This document shows, piece by piece, positions 59,001-64,000 of a stretch of 64,000 nucleotides of DNA. The notes below the pieces were generated by a model that searched no databases, was not told the DNA's origin, and saw only the letters and a program-made list of their open reading frames with translations. Source of the DNA: Silene latifolia (lineage: Eukaryota; Streptophyta; Magnoliopsida; Caryophyllales; Caryophyllaceae); NCBI RefSeq assembly GCF_048544455.1, contig NC_133526.1:3240001-3304000 (forward strand), read 5' to 3'. The translations under genes and the position numbers were made by a program. Position 1 is the first letter of the stretch; each line of letters begins with the position of its first letter.

Positions 59001-59091
59001 CCAATCTTTAACTAATTTTCTAGGGTTCTCAATTGGGTTTGAGAATTCTAGGAAATTTCCTACTTTTTAAAATTTTTCCTTTTGATCAAAT
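56030..59091. other. Intergenic region before SYP22 copy 2
   Basis: 56030-57180 has no recognised gene; it contains CGGGTCGG-like dispersed-repeat sequence and AT-rich DNA. After a minisatellite at 57183-57530 (separate entry) comes a 99-codon open frame (57503-57802) with an internal near-duplication (ILLDAFFLLDYD and VLLDPFFLLDDD) and no family resemblance, probably not a gene. 58380-58800 is rich in GGGTC words as after the RBR genes. 58900-59091 resembles the 5' flank of SYP22 copy 1 and should hold the promoter and 5' UTR. Confidence 0.5.
57183..57530. repeat. Minisatellite, ~86 bp unit, about four copies
   Basis: The unit is made of GCTCGTATTCTTTTTACATT, AGCTCGTATTCTTATCTTAA, TAGCTCGTATTCTTATGTGC and TCGTATTTTAAAGCTCTTGA. 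It is itself composed of a GCTCGTATT word recurring every 20-25 bases. Copies diverge by roughly 5-15%. Confidence 0.85.
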
Positions 59092-62000
59092 ATGAGTTTT
59101 CAAGATCTCGAAGCGGGCGTTCGTAGACCGCTTACTTCGAGAAATAATCTGATGAATACCAAACAGGACCCGACACAGACAGTAGCTTCCGGAATATTCC
59201 AGATTAATACCGCAGTTTCCACTTTTCAACGCCTTGTTAATACTCTTGGAACTCCCAAAGATACCCCTCAACTCCGTGAAAAGCTGTATGTGTTTTTTGA
59301 TCGGTTTCACATTTAAGATACCTTGTAATTGATATAGTTATTGTGCATGTGTTGAATTTTGTGTTAATGTAGTTAAATTGATTGGTTTATTATGTGGTTA
59401 ATTGGGTCGTTCGGAAACAAATTCTTTGTGCTGCCAACACGGGGTAGGGTAAGGCTGCGTGCATCCGACACCCTTTAGTCCTGCAATTTGCCGTAGTAAT
59501 GTTGTTGGGTGACTAACCTTTATGTGAAGTAGTGGTCCTTTGATGCAGTTCTCGATGCAATTTTCCATCTTGGGTCATTCGGAAACAGGCTCTTTGTGTT
59601 GCTAACCCCCCCCCCATGCCAACCACACAATTAGCGGGAGCCATTGACGCATTGCGTTAATGTTGTTTTTGAGTGGTGTATTTTCGTGGGTTTTGCGTTG
59701 TTATGATTGCATTTGTTGTTTATTATTCGGCAAATTGTGTTTGTTCCAAATTGGTGTAATTGCTAGGCTTATTGTGAATAAGTGATTTATGAACGCGAGG
59801 GGCCTATTGTGAGTGGCGAATTGTGTGTGGTTTTGGTGGATTTTTAGTAACTTTAGTAGAATCGTGTTCAGCATTGGTTGTGCATGTTTAGCTATATGCA
59901 ACTTTAGTACTAATATGTAGAAGTAAACTAGAAAAACATAATTAAATTAAAATATAAGGAAGGAAAAGCAAGAAAATTGTCTGGAATTAATGTAAGGCTT
60001 CATTGCCGAGAGTTAAGAGAGAGTGTTATATGTTTAACTTGCTGATGGCAATGAAGGCATAGTGTCGATTATTTTCATATTTTGGATGAGGGTGCCTTGG
60101 TTAAGTTAGTTTTTCCGACATGTGGTTACTTCTTTTATTTTCCATTTCTGTCTTACGAGGATGATTTATTTGGTTGTTCATGAGGAGGAGTTAATCAAGA
60201 ATTCATGCCTATGTACTTGTTTTGGAACTGAAAGTATTATTTCTTCAACTTTTTCTTATACCGGAAGATTTTCTTGATAAGTTAGTAGGATTGAATGATT
60301 GATGATAACATTTTCTTCATGGAACTATGGTTGACAGGACAACGTTATTTGCTAGTTGATAGTTTGATACAACTAGTGCTACTCTAGTACTCTGTTTATA
60401 TTCGATCCTATTCCATTATGCATATTGTTTTTTTGCGGATAGTTTCTCCGGTGCCCATTGTTCAGTGTCTAGTTTTATCCTCCTTAGGCTCTTGGCATAT
60501 CGTAACTCGTAAGAGACTTCTCTCTTCTATGTAATATAGAGCCAATTAGAAGTGTTCGACATGGGTGCATGTCTAGGTGTTTGACTCGGAATTTTATGAA
60601 AATTTCCCTTATTTTGGCTTAAATGAACTGTTAAGTGTCACAAAAATGCTAAGAGTGTCAGTTGTCACACACGAGTAAACAAAATTATATGGAGAGTCAG
60701 AGTAACTTAGCTTGTTGGTAAGTTGGCTAGTTTAACTTGCCGCTGGTTTAGGTATCTCTTATATTTGAAACATGACAACATGTCGGTGAAAATATGATCT
60801 TTGGAGTTTGGCCTCTTATAGGCAATTGATATGTTTGAAAGCGGCACTTTTCGGGCTGGACGCTGATATGATTTAGGACATCTGCACAAAGTGCATCACT
60901 CGTTTAATAAAACTGGCATAGCTTTTACGAATAGGGTTCCTGTAATCCTCTATAACAGCTTCCACTGAAGTCTCTTAGGACTGGTCTCTATTACTTCCTA
61001 TTTCTTCAAGGTACAAATCTATCAGCATTATAGATGGGCCCTAGCCGTTTTATCCGTGCGGTTCAATTGCTAGTGTGCAAGCCTTCCATGACCGTGTTTG
61101 CAGTGTGAATCTTGTTTTGATGTTTTCCTATCTATCTTCACTAAACCATGCCTTTTATGAACAGCCACAAGACACGGCTGCACATTGGTCAACTAGTGAA
61201 GGATACTTCTGCCAAACTCAAGCAAGCTAGTGAAACAGATCACAATGCTAACGTCAGCGTAAGTCTTTCTTTGGAGTCATATGATCAATGGATGGCAGTT
61301 ATGATTTAGGTGGTTATGTGCTCTAATATCATAGTATCCGTATTTCACACGTGATACTCTTCTATTTATGAAGCCTTTTATGATGGAGGTGGTTATTTGC
61401 TTTAATATTTGTGTCGATAAGCTATTTTATATTCGTTCTTATCATGCATTCCAGGCTAGCAGGAAAATTGCTGATGCCAAACTTGCAAAAGATTTCCAGG
61501 CAGTTTTGAAGGAATTTCAGAAGGCTCAACGTCTGGCAGCTGAGAGGGAAACTGCATATAGTCCTTTTGTTCCTCAGGCTGTTCTACCTTCAAGGTGATT
61601 AATGGGTTCTGGACTTCTGGCTTCTGCAAATTGAATGTGTAATTTCTCGGAAATGCATTTATTGCTTGCCCTTTGAATTAAATGTATTTGTACAACTTTC
61701 TGAATTTAGTGGTTAACTTGGCTCATCATGAATTCTATGTTTCTTGCCTGCTGGATTGACTCAACTGTGAGGCTATAATTCGTGCTAGTCTTATCTTCTT
61801 GCTATGTCTTTTATGGAGTTGGTGCTTTGGTGGACTTAGTTGCAAGCTGTTGTTTACTGTTATTTACAATGTTACTCACTCTCGCTTAGAAGTATTTGAC
61901 ACGGGTGTGTGTGCATACGTTGGATTCCGCTATCTTATGCAAAATCAATGTGTTATTTACGTTTTGGCTGAAAAAGAAATATCTTGTACCGATGATTGAG

Positions 62001-63454
62001 TATCGAGTGTTAGACATGGCGATGCTAGGTATTATGAGTCGAGTAACATGTATTATTGCTGTGATGCCTGTGATGCTTTCAATTTTGATATTAGTTGGAA
62101 TCGTATACTGTCTGCTTTTGTAAAGTTGTTTCTTTCTATATCTCTCTGTCTGTTCTTTGTAGTTTCGGTAGTGTGATTTATTTAGGATTATGCCACGAAG
62201 TCTGAAACTGTTATTTTCTTCCAATTTATACTTCGTAGTCAATAATCTGTTCCAACTAGTGCATCCTTTATCCCCCTCACCTTTGTTCATTTTGTGTTCT
62301 GATAGCTACACGGCTAGCGAGATTGATGCGAGTACAGATAATTCACAGGAGCAACGAGCCGTTCTTGTGGAAGCGAGGAGGTGAGAATAAAAATAACATC
62401 TTTTACCAAATGCGCCAATTAGGTTTGGGGCCCGTGCTTTGGACAGATCAACTGACAATATTTATCTGTCTTTTGACATATTTGATTATCTATTATGTGA
62501 ATCCACAAGGCAAGAGGTGTTGCTATTGGACAATGAGATAGTTTTCAACGAAGCTATAATCGAGGAAAGAGAGCAGGGAATACAGGAAATCCAGAATCAA
62601 ATTGGTGAGGTAAATGAGATCTTCAAAGACCTTGCGGTGCTAGTCCATGATCAAGGAGTTATGATTGGTAAGTTATTTATTTATTTAATTTATATCTAAT
62701 TTCTTCCCTCTCGAGGGACATTGCAGATGCCTATATCCAGGGGCTGACTTTATGATTATTCCACGCGCAGATGATATCGGCTCCAATGTTGAAAATGCTC
62801 ATGCTGCAACCGCGCAGGGAAGATCTCAACTAGCTAAGGCGTCAAAGACCCAAAAATCAAACTCCTCACTTGTGAGTTGGGCCTATTTTTTTTTTCCCTG
62901 GGAGAAAAATTAAAATTAGCCTCTTAAAATTGTTTTAAATTAATCAAATCCGAAAAATATTGTTGACGATCCAAACCTGTCTCTCTCAATCTCTCATAAC
63001 AGAAAGTCGGAAACTTATATTAACTAGCACTAAATTATCACACGTAAAAGTGAAGTATAACGAAATTGCTACAGAATTGGAGCTCCCAAGTCCCCAAATT
63101 GAAGGCTGTCTTCCAATAACCTAATTTATTTTGTTGTCTCTCGTCGAAACTTTTAGATATTGGGTCATAAACACCGGCATTGACAGTAGTCCAAAATATG
63201 CTCTCCTCTGTCACTTTGAGTGAATTATTTCAATGACGATATCAAAATTAGTGGATCGGTTAACATGCTGTTTAGAGTATTATATGATGTAGCATAATTC
63301 AAAGATTCATACTGTCCAGTTACTTATTAAATCCGTCTTTTGTCAAAAATGGCTTATTTCCTGATTGCTGAATGTCTATTGAATGTAGACATGCCTGCTG
63401 CTCGTGATATTTGGGATAATCCTCCTCATTGTCCTCATAATCATTGCCGCATAA
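59092..63454 (+). CDS. SYP22: SYP22-type Qa-SNARE (vacuolar/prevacuolar syntaxin), copy 2
   Basis: Exons 59092-59285, 61165-61258, 61455-61594, 62306-62380, 62510-62667, 62771-62871 and 63389-63454 have exactly the lengths of copy 1 and also give 275 residues. It keeps the N-terminal [20 protein letters not shown] block, the Qa-SNARE helix with zero-layer Gln216 ([11 protein letters not shown]) and the C-terminal anchor [20 protein letters not shown]. Differences from copy 1 are conservative substitutions (for example LHIGQLVK for LYIGQLVK). All splice borders are GT/AG; the intron 4 acceptor is AAG here and CAG in copy 1. Intron sequence is alignable with copy 1 over long stretches, including a GTGTCGGACACG-type repeat in introns 1 and 3, so the inverted duplication is fairly recent yet both copies stay open. 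Confidence 0.95.
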
Positions 63455-64000
63455 CAAGGGGATACTTGGGAACCAGTGTTTTATGTTTCGGAAATATGTA
63501 ACTACTTTTTCCTTTTTCCGTTCAATTTTCAACCCTTTGTTGTCTAGTATTTGATCATTGTTATGTAAAGGGGGAAATATTTGGGAATTTAAAGTGATAT
63601 GTGCATCACTTACAGGTCATGGGGTCATGTAGCCATTGTGTCGAAGGGGGGAGTTTCGGGTCTGTGTTTCTTCTTGTAAGGTCATCTACTTCTGAAATGA
63701 CGGTACTTGCAGTATGTTGCATAATTCTTTGTTGTTCAGTTTGAAAATAACTTGTTAATAATAAAGGTGCGTCGATGTCCTAAGTACTGTATTATTCTTG
63801 CTTACTCTCCTGGAGCCCTCTTTTTTGTTTAGTCGCGGAATCAGACTGTAAAATCTGAAACTTCTTTGAGATTTAGAATCGATGATGTCATTTGAGGAAC
63901 CTGATTTGAAGGAACTGGACTCGTCATTCATCGAAATTGTCAGTACTTGGATTGCAGGGCCGGTAGCTCCTGTAATTCAGTCAGTCTTTCCCAAATCCGT
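63455..64000 (+). other. 3' flank of SYP22 copy 2
   Basis: The first ~320 bases align in patches with the minus strand of 36600-36910 (GTCATGTAGCCATTGTG, AAGGTCATCTACTT, TGCATAATTCTTTGTTGTTC) and probably form the 3' UTR, with AATAATAAAGG near 63760 as a possible poly(A) signal. The last ~230 bases show no recognised feature. Confidence 0.55.

Noticed and set aside
59092-63454. SYP22 copies as a haplotype or assembly duplicate
   Set aside because: The copies are inverted, differ in many intron and some coding positions, and have different flanks, which fits true paralogues better than an artefact.

Overview
The window is nuclear DNA of a flowering plant. It has intron-rich genes with plant-type proteins, plant Helitrons, MULE-, Tourist- and hAT-type MITEs, an L1 LINE and a Tat-lineage LTR retrotransposon. 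Scattered ACTCCGTAT/TACGGAGTA motifs and a Retand-like retroelement suggest a Caryophyllales species (spinach, beet or Silene relatives). That is inference from composition, not proof.

Layout. (1) 1.8-16.2 kb (+): a tandem pair of RWD-RING-IBR-RING E3 ubiquitin ligase genes (RNF14 type), seven exons each, both open to the stop. (2) 17.0-18.0 kb: a MULE-type element. (3) 18.2-22.2 kb (-): RAD1, the 9-1-1 checkpoint clamp subunit, six exons. (4) 22.3-29.6 kb: a MULE-type fold-back MITE split by a 3.0 kb Helitron, then a 3.4 kb array of a ~310 bp satellite with two alternating unit types. (5) 30.2-36.5 kb (+): two 2-oxoglutarate/Fe(II) dioxygenase genes. Copy A carries a frameshift; copy B is intact. 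(6) 36.9-41.4 kb (-) and 59.1-63.5 kb (+): two intact SYP22-type vacuolar/prevacuolar syntaxin genes in inverted orientation. (7) Between them is an 18 kb block of nested mobile DNA: MITEs, a 5'-truncated LINE with a perfect target duplication, two abutting Helitrons and, inside the larger one, an 8.4 kb LTR retrotransposon with ~99% similar LTRs and antisense open frames.

The most informative structure is a junction at about 33.59-33.74 kb. A piece matching the 3' flank of the syntaxin gene is joined to a piece of RAD1 exon 1, between the two dioxygenase copies. It reads as the scar of a tandem duplication of an ancestral RAD1(-)-dioxygenase(+)-SYP22(-) block. The genes do not form one pathway. 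Ubiquitination, checkpoint clamp, specialised oxidation and vacuolar SNARE genes are neighbours, and three of the four gene types have been locally duplicated. Several transposon insertions can be ordered against those duplications because the paralogue keeps the empty site.

Limits: exon coordinates come from reading splice sites, frame continuity and paralogue comparison. No database search was run.
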